Shown in pieces: positions 51,775 through 59,952 of a DNA stretch of 64,000 nucleotides (the first letter of the stretch is position 1; the number at the start of each line of letters is the position of its first letter). The notes under the pieces are model-generated. The model was not told the origin of the DNA. It worked only from the letters and a program-made list of their open reading frames with translations, and searched no databases. This DNA is from Drouetiella sp036703255 (GTDB taxonomy: Bacteria; Cyanobacteriota; Cyanobacteriia; Elainellales; Elainellaceae), in NCBI GenBank assembly GCA_036703255.1, contig DATNPL010000131.1:1-64000 (forward strand), given 5' to 3'. Made by a program: the position numbers and the translations under genes.

Positions 51775-52857
51775 CTACAGGTATATCGGTTTTATTTCGT
51801 TCTCGTTCCTAACTTAAGACTTTCTGAAATCTTGGCCTCTAACAGTACCCTTTGTACTGTCGATCGCCATGATGAACCTTCATGCTGCACCTTAAAGTTC
51901 GGCCCAATACTCTAGACCCATTTTTAACAACGACGCTTTTAGAGATTAGCTCAAGATTTCATGACATAGGTCGTTATTACAAATTGCGATCGACTCATCT
52001 GGCAGTCTGGCCTTGGATAAAAACGCGATCGCTCCATAGTTGCAAGTTCTGGTTGATAGAGTCTTTCACAATTGAAACCTTAAGTAAGCCTGGTAGAAAA
52101 TGTAGATTGGGATTTGATACTACACCATCAGTTTTCATAAATCAATTGAGTTTTTTGTACTATATTCTTTGTACTATTAGCACTCAGCAGAACGCTCTCC
52201 AAGGCATAGACTGCGCGGGATTGCTCCATATTTCTGTTGATTGGGTCAGGAAATTATTAAGAAAATAGGTAGCTAATTTAATCTTCTTAACTTCTGTCAA
52301 TTTCAAAAAAGACGTGTTATAAGGATGGGGAACGGACAAGCAGTTAGTTCGATGTTGCTTCAAGGCACTATCATCGACTGGCTGGAGTTAAGATCTTTAC
52401 CTGTTGAACTCTTAGATCATTTAGAAAGATATAAGCTAGGTTGCTTCAAATGGGTAAGGGCAAAGGACTCTAGAGCTGTTGTTTTCTATCAGTTACGGAC
52501 TGATATAACCCTTCACAGCCACTTGCTTTTCTAAGCTGGCGAAATCTTGAGCTGACGGCCTTCAAGCTTGATGTTCAAAAGATTTCAGCCTTAACAGTTG
52601 ATAGTTAAATTCAACGGCAAGGCAGCTAGATTTAGGAGCAGATTGCGCGATCGCCCACTCCAAAATTCCTGGACAATCCCCCTACAGGAGATTCCGGTAG
52701 TGAAGAGATATCTTCAGCTACTGGTCAGTCTCTTTAGCAGAGCCAGAGGGTTTGAGTGCGGTGAGATTAATCTAATTGATCGCCATATTTTGGTGATTAA
52801 AACGATCGTGCGGGTTTGTTTTTTAGCTCGTAAACCTAACACATTTGAGGAGTTCTT

Positions 52858-53052
52858 ATGCATTATTTATTAGTTGATACACGCCAAAGACCACTGGGTA
52901 CTATGAACAGCGACAAGGTTTATTCGGTGGGTGATACCTTGCAAAATCATGATGCCCAAGGATATACCGTGATTGGATTGAACGGGTTCAAGCAGCTCTC
53001 TCAGACCCAATCCTTAACGGTAATTCCCCTTAAGGCTGCGATCGGTAGCTAA
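52858..53052 (+). CDS. Small protein of unknown function (64 aa)
   Basis: A strong GAGGAG site lies five bases before ATG 52858. The product begins MHYLLVDTRQRPLGTMNSDK and continues VYSVGDTLQNHDAQGYTVIG, LNGFKQLSQTQSLTVIPLKA. It looks like a compact beta-rich domain, in style like a small regulatory or stress protein. A terminator follows 86 bp later, consistent with a short monocistronic message. No family is recognised. Confidence 0.6.
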   Translation: MHYLLVDTRQRPLGTMNSDKVYSVGDTLQNHDAQGYTVIGLNGFKQLSQTQSLTVIPLKAAIGS

Positions 53053-53138
53053 CTTGTAGGTGCAAGTTGCCAAGCCCTCTACGAAACGGCTTGGCTCATG
53101 CAATTAAAAATGGCTGCAAATTAGAGTCGAAGTGATTG

Positions 53139-53201
53139 TAGGCTACATCAGCTCTCTCTCAGAGGTTAAATCTTTGAGGATGATCGATGTAGCCTATTTT
53201 T
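53139..53201 (+). terminator. Terminator after the 64-aa gene
   Basis: taggctacatc (53139-53149) pairs with gatgtagccta (53186-53196), followed by TTTTTAAT. The loop contains a secondary ctctct/agagg pairing. Confidence 0.7.
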
Positions 53202-53255
53202 AATAGCCCTCTTGCGTATGTTATGGGGCTTCAAAAAAGCTTGGATGCAAGCAGG

Positions 53256-53888
53256 CTAATGTTCAAATATATTTTGATATTGCAGCAGATCTAGCGCGAC
53301 CAAGGTAGGCAGACAGGCAAAACACTGTTGCGCTAAATCCCATCGCTCTTCTCGTTTCAACATCTCTATGAGCTTTAAGCGAGCGCTGAGCAGGTATCGC
53401 ACATCATTTGCCGCATAGCGAAGCTGCTCGTTCGATAAGCTAGAGGCATTCCCCCAATCAGAACTCTGGGCAGTCTTATCTAGCTCTACCTGCTCTAGTT
53501 CTTGTATCAAGTCTTTTAGCCCATGCTTGGGGCTATAGGTGCGCGCTAATTTGCTAGCAATCTTCGTGCAAAAGACTGGCTGCACCTGGATATCCAGATA
53601 GTATTGCAGAGTGGCCAGGTCGAAACGGGCAAAATGGAAAACTTTGGGAATGGTGCTGGTCTCTAGGAGCCGTTTGAGCAAGGGGGCTTCCGTTTGCCGT
53701 TGAGCCACTCGCACGACGGTCACTCTGCCCTCAGGGTCACAAAGCTGCACCAAACAGAGGCGATCGCGCTGCGGCACCAACCCCATTGTTTCTGTATCTA
53801 CGGCGATCGCCCCTGCCTGTAAGTATTCTTCTAAGCTCTCATTCGAGAGATCGCGATCGTACACCTGAAAATCTTTCAATGTTGACAT
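53256..53888 (-). CDS. RNase D-like 3'-5' exoribonuclease
   Basis: The 210-residue protein is a DEDDy exonuclease domain without the HRDC domains of full RNase D. Exo I is AIAVDTETMGL (Asp31, Glu33), exo II is VFHFARFDLATLQYYL and exo III is YAANDVRYLLSARLKL (Tyr and Asp). RNase D trims tRNA and other RNA 3' ends; short DEDD proteins may also act on DNA. Start ATG 53888. It is 38 bp downstream of the CAP gene on the same strand, so they may share a transcript. Confidence 0.9.
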   Translation of the reverse strand: MSTLKDFQVYDRDLSNESLEEYLQAGAIAVDTETMGLVPQRDRLCLVQLCDPEGRVTVVRVAQRQTEAPLLKRLLETSTIPKVFHFARFDLATLQYYLDIQVQPVFCTKIASKLARTYSPKHGLKDLIQELEQVELDKTAQSSDWGNASSLSNEQLRYAANDVRYLLSARLKLIEMLKREERWDLAQQCFACLPTLVALDLLQYQNIFEH

Positions 53889-53926
53889 CTGATTATTGAT
53901 ATCTGATTTTTTAAGCTTTGCTCAGA

Positions 53927-54550
53927 TTAGCGCTGAATAAAGATTTGAGTAAAGTACCATTCGCCCTGAGCATTTTGGGCTACCCCAATTCCGGTTAGGT
54001 TGTAGTTGCCCTCAATATTCTGGCGGTGTCCTGTGCTTTTGACCCAGCCCTCTACAGCTTGGCGATCGGGGGCATCATATCCCATGTTGTAGGCCACATT
54101 TTCCGCTGCGCTACGGTAAGAAATAGACTCACCAATGGCGGAAACTCTAGCGTTGAAACCATCATGGTTTAGGGCACGGCTTTTTGCCATGTTCTGGCTG
54201 TGCTGACGCGCTTGCTGAGCAATTGCAGAATTGGAGCTAAGCAACGGCAGACCGTTCTGTTGGCGATACTGATTGATTTGCTGAAAGATTGCTTCCTCCA
54301 ACGCAGCCTCCGAGCCTTCTATGTTCTGCGCTACCACAGGATTGTTGGCTCGATGGAGGCTGTTGGATGAATTGAGGCTGTTAGATGAATTGAGGCTGTT
54401 AGATGAATGAAGGCTGTTGGCTGAGTGACGCATCCCCACCTGCTCTAAAAATCCTTGAACCGCAGAGAGAGGCTGAAAAGGCTGAATAGATTGAGGCATG
54501 AGCAGAAATGCTGAAGTCCATGCGGCTGCGGTTAGCCAATGATTAAGCAT
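53927..54550 (-). CDS. Secreted CAP (SCP/PR-1) domain protein with LNSSNS repeats
   Basis: The 207-residue protein has an N-terminal signal peptide (LNHWLTAAAWTSAFLLMPQS). A short Ser/Asn-rich repeat (LHSSNSLNSSNSLNSSNS) precedes a YkwD-like CAP domain: IFQQINQYRQQNGLPLLSSN, QHSQNMAKSRALNHDGF, YRSAAENVAYNMGYD, VEGWVKSTGHRQNIEGNYNL and GIGVAQNAQGEWYFTQIFIQ. The two His residues match the CAP metal-binding pocket. Bacterial CAP proteins are extracellular, with uncertain activity. ATG 54550 is preferred over the GTG just before it. Confidence 0.88.
   Translation of the reverse strand: MLNHWLTAAAWTSAFLLMPQSIQPFQPLSAVQGFLEQVGMRHSANSLHSSNSLNSSNSLNSSNSLHRANNPVVAQNIEGSEAALEEAIFQQINQYRQQNGLPLLSSNSAIAQQARQHSQNMAKSRALNHDGFNARVSAIGESISYRSAAENVAYNMGYDAPDRQAVEGWVKSTGHRQNIEGNYNLTGIGVAQNAQGEWYFTQIFIQR
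54355..54420. repeat. 18-bp tandem repeat inside the CAP gene
   Basis: About 3.5 imperfect copies of an 18-bp unit (ggctgttagatgaattga) encode the LNSSNS-type repeat. It keeps the reading frame and is a likely site of length variation. Confidence 0.75.
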
Positions 54551-54685
54551 CACAAAAACATCTCCTATCTGAGTGCGACATCCTTTAGAGTAGTCACGAT
54601 AGGTTGAGGCTGGGTGTAATCTCGATCAATGACGCGATCGCTGCAACATGCTCTTTACAGTCCCTGAATAGTCTCTGAATTAGCT

Positions 54686-55945
54686 CTACTCAGGCATCAT
54701 ATCTAGAGCTTTAATCACCGTTTGGACATCTTTGTCACCCCGTCCAGAACAGTTGATCACAATGCGAGGACTGCCTTCCAGCTGAGGACAAAGGACTTCT
54801 AAATACGCGATCGCATGAGCTGTTTCCAAGGCTGGAATAATCCCTTCTAGACGCGAGAGCTGCTGCAAGCCTTCTAAGGCTTGGCGATCGGTAATGCTGT
54901 AATACTCTGCCCGACCCGAATCTTTCAAAAAGCTGTGTTCTGGCCCGACGCCAGGGTAGTCCAATCCAGCGCTAATGGAATAGGGTTCGATCACTTGGCC
55001 GTCTTGATCTTGCAGCAGATAGCTCATGGCACCATGCAAAACCCCAACCCGTCCTCGCGTCAGCGTAGCCGCATGCTTTTCGGAATCGGCACCTTCACCC
55101 GCAGCCTCAATGCCAATCATCCGAACCTGAGATTCTTCTATAAACTCATGGAATAGCCCCATAGCATTGGAACCGCCGCCAACGCAGGCCAATAAAATAT
55201 CGGGTAAGCCACCCCATTTTTCTTGACATTGCGATCGCGTTTCTTGCCCAATGACTGCTTGAAAGTCTCGCACAATCATGGGATAGGGATGTGGCCCTGC
55301 CACCGACCCTAGAATGTAGTGGGTCGTCTCAACGTTAGTTACCCAATCCCGAATGGCTTCTGAGGTCGCATCCTTTAGGGTGCCCGTCCCTGCCGCTACA
55401 GGGCGCACCTCTGCCCCCATGAGCCGCATCCGAAACACATTGAGCGCTTGCCGCTCCATGTCATGAACACCCATGTAAATAATGCAATCTAGCCCAAACC
55501 GAGCACAAACCGTTGCGGTAGCCACGCCATGCTGTCCGGCTCCAGTTTCAGCGATGATGCGGCGTTTGCCCATGCGCTTAGCCAGCAGCACTTGTCCTAG
55601 GGCGTTATTAATCTTGTGCGCCCCAGTGTGGTTAAGGTCTTCCCGCTTTAGATAAATCTGTGCGCCTGTTCCGTCTGGGCGGGCAAAGTGCTGGGTCAAG
55701 CGCTCAGCAAAGTAAAGAGGGGTCGCTCTGCCCACATAGTCTTTGAGCAAGCCTTGCAGCTCTTGCTGAAATTCTGGATCGTTGCGATATTGATAGAAAG
55801 CTGCTTCCAATTCGCTCAAGGCTGGCATCAAAGTTTCGGGAACGTACTTGCCGCCAAACTTGCCAAAGCGACCCAGAGCATCGGGGCGTTGGGCAGTTTG
55901 GGGTTCAGAAGTAGAAGAGCCGAGGGTGAGGGGGGTGAGAGTCAC
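54686..55945 (-). CDS. trpB: Tryptophan synthase beta subunit
   Basis: The 419-residue enzyme joins indole and serine in the last step of tryptophan synthesis. It contains GRFGKFGGKYVPETLMPALS, the PLP lysine in HTGAHKINNALGQVLLAKRM, GAGQHGVATATVCARFGLDC, the PLP-phosphate loop in CVGGGSNAMGLFHEFIEE and a C-terminal GRGDKDVQTV. Length is typical of TrpB1. trpA is not adjacent, which is usual in cyanobacteria where trp genes are scattered. It is divergent from the SUI1-like gene with 110 bp between. Confidence 0.97.
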   Translation of the reverse strand: MTLTPLTLGSSTSEPQTAQRPDALGRFGKFGGKYVPETLMPALSELEAAFYQYRNDPEFQQELQGLLKDYVGRATPLYFAERLTQHFARPDGTGAQIYLKREDLNHTGAHKINNALGQVLLAKRMGKRRIIAETGAGQHGVATATVCARFGLDCIIYMGVHDMERQALNVFRMRLMGAEVRPVAAGTGTLKDATSEAIRDWVTNVETTHYILGSVAGPHPYPMIVRDFQAVIGQETRSQCQEKWGGLPDILLACVGGGSNAMGLFHEFIEESQVRMIGIEAAGEGADSEKHAATLTRGRVGVLHGAMSYLLQDQDGQVIEPYSISAGLDYPGVGPEHSFLKDSGRAEYYSITDRQALEGLQQLSRLEGIIPALETAHAIAYLEVLCPQLEGSPRIVINCSGRGDKDVQTVIKALDMMPE

Positions 55946-56054
55946 AGCAGATCAGAGGGGATAGTAGAGTAGTCCCTATTATAAAGAGTCCAAGCGGTGC
56001 AAATCCTTAAAAGACAGATTGCTTCCTCTGTTTCAACCCTAGGTTGACCTTCAA

Positions 56055-56426
56055 ATGTCTACTTCTAACCGTAAAAATTCTTCTCAATCTAAAGCGATCG
56101 CCCGTGTAGTCTATTCCGAATTTGGCAGTGCCGCCACCCAAAATTCTGAAGCTTTAGAGCGACCGATCGCAGAACTCCCGCCCAACCAGCAAAACCTGCG
56201 CGTCCAGGCTTCTCGCAAGGGGCGTAAAGGCAAAACCGTGACCGTTATCACCGGATTTCAGGCAAAACCTGAAACGCTGGCAGATTTACTCAAGCAGCTC
56301 AAGGCACAGTGTGGTGCAGGGGGAACCCTAAAAGACAATGAAATTGAAATCCAGGGCGATCATGGCCAGAAGCTGGTGCAAATTCTAATTCAGATGGGTT
56401 ACAAGGCAAAGGTGAGCGGCGGTTGA
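56055..56426 (+). CDS. SUI1/YciH-family translation initiation-like factor
   Basis: The 123-residue protein has a Ser/Asn-rich N-terminus and a SUI1/eIF1-like C-terminal domain: LRVQASRKGRKGKTVTVITG, FQAKPETLADLLKQLKAQCG, AGGTLKDNEIEIQGDHGQKL and VQILIQMGYKAKVSGG. These match the bacterial YciH proteins related to eIF1. They are thought to bind the 30S subunit and influence start-site fidelity or stress translation. It is divergent from trpB. Confidence 0.92.
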   Translation: MSTSNRKNSSQSKAIARVVYSEFGSAATQNSEALERPIAELPPNQQNLRVQASRKGRKGKTVTVITGFQAKPETLADLLKQLKAQCGAGGTLKDNEIEIQGDHGQKLVQILIQMGYKAKVSGG

Positions 56427-56443
56427 AAGTTGAAAGCAGAGCA

Positions 56444-56743
56444 TTAAACTCCTACCTCTTCCAGAACCTTTTGCATCTCTTCCCAAGTTAACCCCTGCTG
56501 AAGATACCGAATGTTATCAGGCTGATAGGGAGCCACTAGCCGATCGATCGCCACAATTTTAGCCTCATCGGGCAGCATGGGCACATCTGGGTCAAAGGCC
56601 GTAGAGCGCACTAGCGAACTAGAAAAGCCTTTGAAAATCACCAGCTCATCCTGTTCACCCGCGATCTCTGCGGTGACGAGGAGGACTTCTTGGGGACGCT
56701 TCAGCGTGTATTGCTCTAAACGAAAAGCGATCGCGTGATTCAC
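56444..56743 (-). CDS. Small conserved-looking protein (99 aa), unknown function
   Basis: The product begins MNHAIAFRLEQYTLKRPQEV and continues LLVTAEIAGEQDELVIFKGF, SSSLVRSTAFDPDVPMLPDE, AKIVAIDRLVAPYQPDNIRY and ends QGLTWEEMQKVLEEVGV. It looks like an alpha/beta domain with a helical tail and has the feel of a cyanobacteria- and plastid-wide family, but I cannot name it. It converges on the SUI1-like gene with a 17-bp gap. Confidence 0.65.
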   Translation of the reverse strand: MNHAIAFRLEQYTLKRPQEVLLVTAEIAGEQDELVIFKGFSSSLVRSTAFDPDVPMLPDEAKIVAIDRLVAPYQPDNIRYLQQGLTWEEMQKVLEEVGV

Positions 56744-56802
56744 AGCTATTTTCTCCCTGATGCACCGCTCAATTTTATGGGACGGGCTAGCTAAAGCTTT
56801 CT

Positions 56803-57432
56803 CTAATACAGTTCAAGCTGTTCTAATCGCTGAAAGTCTCGATTGACCTCTTGCCAGAGAGACTTGTTATGCGGATCGGTACGCAGCGCCTTTTTAAGGT
56901 AAATTCTGGCCTTCTCACCCTGCCGATTTTGAATTAAGTATCGAGCAAACCGCTGGTAAGTAATGGCCTGCCACTGCCGCACTTCAATATCTTCTGGCAG
57001 TCGCTGTGCCAACCCTTCTACCAGAGCGATCGCTCTAGGAAATCGCTGTTCTTTCAGAATTTGCTGAAGTTGCCCATAGGCCTCGCGCTTCAACTTGCGA
57101 TCGGTAGGGGATAGCTCTGGAGAATTTTGTAAAGGTGGCGATTTAGATTTTACCGATACCTTGACCTGAGCAGACTTGGGCGGAGAAGCCGGACGCTCTT
57201 GCTTGAGGTTTACGGTCGGTGAATCTTTATCACTTGCTGGAGGCTGAACAACATTAATCAGCCGACGATAGGCATCTGTAAGCTGAATAAACTTTTCTTT
57301 GGCCTGCTGCTGGTTGTCTGGATTGGAGTCTGGATGGTAAATTCTTGCCAAACGGCGATATGAGGCTTTGATATCTTCGTAGGAAGCCCCCATTCTCAAA
57401 CCCAAAACCCGATAGCAGTCTGCAATCTCCAT
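56803..57432 (-). CDS. J-domain (DnaJ-like) co-chaperone
   Basis: The 209-residue protein starts at ATG 57432 with a J-domain (MEIADCYRVLGLRMGASYED, SYRRLARIYHPDSNPDNQQQ) that includes the HPD motif needed to stimulate Hsp70. A Pro/Lys-rich linker leads to a C-terminal helical, TPR-like part (YQRFARYLIQNRQGEKARIY, LKKALRTDPHNKSLWQEVNR). It lies 152 bp after the Clp operon on the same strand, which suggests linked function in protein quality control. No Gly/Phe or zinc domain is present, so it is a type III J protein. Confidence 0.9.
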   Translation of the reverse strand: MEIADCYRVLGLRMGASYEDIKASYRRLARIYHPDSNPDNQQQAKEKFIQLTDAYRRLINVVQPPASDKDSPTVNLKQERPASPPKSAQVKVSVKSKSPPLQNSPELSPTDRKLKREAYGQLQQILKEQRFPRAIALVEGLAQRLPEDIEVRQWQAITYQRFARYLIQNRQGEKARIYLKKALRTDPHNKSLWQEVNRDFQRLEQLELY

Positions 57433-57584
57433 CAATGCGTCTGCGAACAGAACTGTCTATAAACCTGTTTACAAACTCGAATTTGGGCGATCTTCTTTTA
57501 CAAGAATTTACTTTGTATATGTATGAATAATGGCAGAACTTCCAACAGTTCTGCCACCCATGATAAGCGAAGTTCAGATCTCGC

Positions 57585-58184
57585 TTAAGTTGTTTGATCA
57601 ACCACGCGATCGATTAATCCATAGGCCATCGCTTCTTCGGCAGACATAAAGTTGTCGCGATCGGTATCTTTGGCAATCTGCTCAACCGATTTGCCCGTGT
57701 GGTGCGCCATTAACTCGTTTAGCTCTTGCCGAACTCTCAGAATTTGCTTGGCTTCAATATCGATATCGGTTGCCTGTCTACGACCGCCTGTACCCCCCAA
57801 CGGCTGGTGAATCATGATGCGGGAGTGAGGCAAGGCGAGCCGCTTCCCTTTGCTGCCTGCCGTCAGCAAAAACGCACCCATAGAAGCCGCTAAGCCCACG
57901 CAAATGGTGACGACTTCTGACTTGATATGCTGCATGGTGTCATAAATGGCCATGCCTGCCGTCACTGACCCGCCAGGGGAGTTGATATAGAGATAAATGG
58001 GCTTAGTTTGATCATCTGAATCCAGATAGAGCATGTAAGCCACGATCGCATTCGCAATGCCATCGTCTACTTCTTCTGAGAGAAAAATAATTCGCTCTCG
58101 AAACAGCCGCTCATAAATGTTGATCCACTGCTCGTAGGAGCTACCGGGAAGACGGTATGGGACGCTGGGAACTCCAATAGGCAT
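57585..58184 (-). CDS. clpP3: Catalytic ClpP subunit of the ClpP3 type
   Basis: The 199-residue serine protease subunit begins MPIGVPSVPYRLPGSSYEQW, which resembles cyanobacterial ClpP3. The triad is complete: Ser101 in CVGLAASMGAFLL, His126 in RIMIHQP and Asp177 in DTDRDNF. ClpP3 forms a mixed tetradecamer with inactive ClpR subunits and works with ClpC. A two-residue insertion (GGTGGRRQATD) follows the His loop relative to E. coli ClpP. It is third in the operon, 47 bp after the middle paralog. Confidence 0.93.
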   Translation of the reverse strand: MPIGVPSVPYRLPGSSYEQWINIYERLFRERIIFLSEEVDDGIANAIVAYMLYLDSDDQTKPIYLYINSPGGSVTAGMAIYDTMQHIKSEVVTICVGLAASMGAFLLTAGSKGKRLALPHSRIMIHQPLGGTGGRRQATDIDIEAKQILRVRQELNELMAHHTGKSVEQIAKDTDRDNFMSAEEAMAYGLIDRVVDQTT

Positions 58185-58231
58185 AGGTTTAAGAAGGTTA
58201 AGGATAGAGAACTTAGGTAACGGCCACAGGG

Positions 58232-58879
58232 CTAGACAAGATCTTTGGGGCTTTCAAGCACGCGATCGATCAGCCCATAGTCTTTTGCCTGTTGCGGAGT
58301 CATGTAAAGCGTACGATTGGTGTCTTTGGTAATCTGCTCAACCGATTGCCCTGTAGTTTCAGCCAGGATTTGCAGCATCAGAGCTTTCTTAGACAGCACC
58401 TCTCTCGCCGTAATCTCAATATCGGTCGCCTGACCCTGACCGCCGATACGAGGGTGATCAAGGACGATAGTGGAATGCGGCAAACTCACGCGATTGCCCT
58501 TTGTGCCTGCCGCTAGCAGCATTGCCGCCATGCCCACTGCCTGACCCAAGCAAATGGTCATCACCGGAGACTTAATATGCCGCATCGTGTCATAGATTGC
58601 CATGCCCGCCATAATCGACATATTGCCTGCCGTGACGTTAGCCATGCCCGCATCCACCGGATCACCCAGCGAGTTGATATAGAGTCGAATGGGTTTGGTC
58701 TGGTCTTCCGAATCTAGATAAAGCAGCGCAGAAATGATCGAGTTTGCCAAACCATCCGTCAGCGGTTGATTCAAGAAAATAATCCGCTCTTGGCTCAAGC
58801 GCGTGAAGATATTGATCCACTGCCAGTTTTGGCTACCTGGAATGTTGTATGGAACTCGTAAAACACCATCGACAGGCAT
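58232..58879 (-). CDS. Second ClpR-like subunit lacking the whole catalytic triad
   Basis: The 215-residue protein is a ClpP paralog beginning MPVDGVLRVPYNIPGSQNWQ. All three triad positions are replaced: Ser by Gly116 (CLGQAVGMAAML), His by Asp141 (TIVLDHP) and Asp by Thr190 (KDTNRTLYM). A 13- to 14-residue insertion (LGDPVDAGMANVTAGNMSIM) lies before the helix that carries GMAIYDTM, unlike its neighbour. It should be a structural subunit of the Clp ring. It is more like ClpP3 at the N-terminus and more like ClpR at the C-terminus, so it probably arose by duplication. It lies between clpR and clpP3. Confidence 0.85.
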   Translation of the reverse strand: MPVDGVLRVPYNIPGSQNWQWINIFTRLSQERIIFLNQPLTDGLANSIISALLYLDSEDQTKPIRLYINSLGDPVDAGMANVTAGNMSIMAGMAIYDTMRHIKSPVMTICLGQAVGMAAMLLAAGTKGNRVSLPHSTIVLDHPRIGGQGQATDIEITAREVLSKKALMLQILAETTGQSVEQITKDTNRTLYMTPQQAKDYGLIDRVLESPKDLV

Positions 58880-58950
58880 AGGTCTAGAAGATAGAGAATG
58901 TGAACGGCTTACTCAGATTAAGCCTTGCTTTGTTTATGACGTTGGGAGGC

Positions 58951-59634
58951 TTAAATAACCGCTGGCAAAGGCTTAGGCAAGTCTTTGATGCTTTCTAACA
59001 CGCGATCGATTAACCCATACTCTTTTGCCACCTGGGGGGTCATGTAGAGGGTGCGATCGGTATCTTTGGCAATCTTCTCGACTGGCTGACCTGTGCTCTT
59101 AGAGAGAATATCGAGCATTGCGGCTTTATTCTCCAACACTTCTTTCGCCCGAATTTGGATGTCGGTTGCCTGACCCCTTGCGCCTGTGCGGGGCTGGTTC
59201 AAAACGATCGTGGCATGGGGCAAGCTGGCTCGAAAGCCCTTGGCACCTGCCGCCAAAATCATCGCAGCCGTACCCATTGCCTGACCCAAACAAATGGTGT
59301 GAACTGGAGGCTTGACGTAGTTGATGGTGTCGCAGACCGCAAAGGCTTCAGTTTCGTAGCCGATCGCATCTCCGGTGTACCAGGAAGTCCCTACCGAATT
59401 GATGTAGAAGAAGATCGGTTTGTCGGGATCTTCAAACTGTAAGTACAGCAGTTGGGCAATGATCAACTTTGTCACATCAACCCCTAGCTGCCGCTTGAAG
59501 TCATCCGATGAGACCAACGGCAGCCCCAGGTAAATAATGCGTTCCTTCAACAGCAGTGAAGGTAGGTCTGGTGGCGGAGTGCGATAAGAGACATCTCCGT
59601 AGTATTGCGACTGAACCGCTTTAATAGAACCCAT
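58951..59634 (-). CDS. clpR: ClpR, non-catalytic Clp protease subunit
   Basis: The 227-residue protein begins MGSIKAVQSQYYGDVSYRTP, then PPDLPSLLLKERIIYLGLPL, which matches my memory of cyanobacterial ClpR. The triad is lost: Gly121 for Ser (CLGQAMGTAAMIL), Asn146 for His (TIVLNQP) and Thr195 for Asp (DTDRTLYM). ClpR is essential in several cyanobacteria and forms the R subunits of the ClpP3/R core. It is first in the operon, followed by the second inactive paralog (71 bp) and clpP3. Confidence 0.93.
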   Translation of the reverse strand: MGSIKAVQSQYYGDVSYRTPPPDLPSLLLKERIIYLGLPLVSSDDFKRQLGVDVTKLIIAQLLYLQFEDPDKPIFFYINSVGTSWYTGDAIGYETEAFAVCDTINYVKPPVHTICLGQAMGTAAMILAAGAKGFRASLPHATIVLNQPRTGARGQATDIQIRAKEVLENKAAMLDILSKSTGQPVEKIAKDTDRTLYMTPQVAKEYGLIDRVLESIKDLPKPLPAVI

Positions 59635-59952
59635 ATTTGATAAAACCCGAGCGTGCTGTTGCTTAAAAAAGGAGCATCGTTTTTATCATAGTAACGTAAA
59701 CCCGTGGGCAACCGTGACCGCTGGTAAAGGCGATCAAGCTAGTGATATCCGAACCTCCAGGACATCTAGGCGTAAATAGTTGAGAGCAAACACCCTCCGT
59801 AAAGCTAGGATGGCAAAATGAAGTTACACCTCTCGATACCTGTGCTTACCGCTTGCGTTTAGGGTCTTGCATCTGAACCTCTGCAAGACCCTGTGCCCAT
59901 CGCGATCGCTTGCTTCTCCTCAATCCCATTTCTAACTTTGGAGCCTTCCACC
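59635..59952. other. Divergent promoter region between clpR and the VWA gene
   Basis: 318 bp, presumably holding both promoters. It contains a ggtcttgcatctgaacctctgcaagaccc-like inverted repeat (gtcttgca / tgcaagac) at about 59862-59891. An in-frame GTG at 59893 would lengthen the VWA protein by 20 residues, which I consider less likely. Confidence 0.45.

Larger units (their letters stand above)
51328..52857. other. 1.5-kb gene-poor spacer with repeat elements
   Basis: The interval contains two long inverted repeats (51397-51462 and 51707-51774) and HIP1 octamers. Several short open frames (51882-52268, 52325-52534, 52598-52873) lack motifs, and some rely on TTG starts. I see no recognisable protein; it may be a decayed gene region or mobile-element scar. 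Confidence 0.5.

Noticed and set aside
51882..52268. 128-codon open frame in the repeat-rich spacer
   Set aside because: No motif; includes HIP1 octamers and composition unlike the neighbouring genes. Kept only as part of the spacer description.
52325..52534. 69-codon open frame
   Set aside because: Ribosome binding site too close to the ATG and no family; possible but unsupported.
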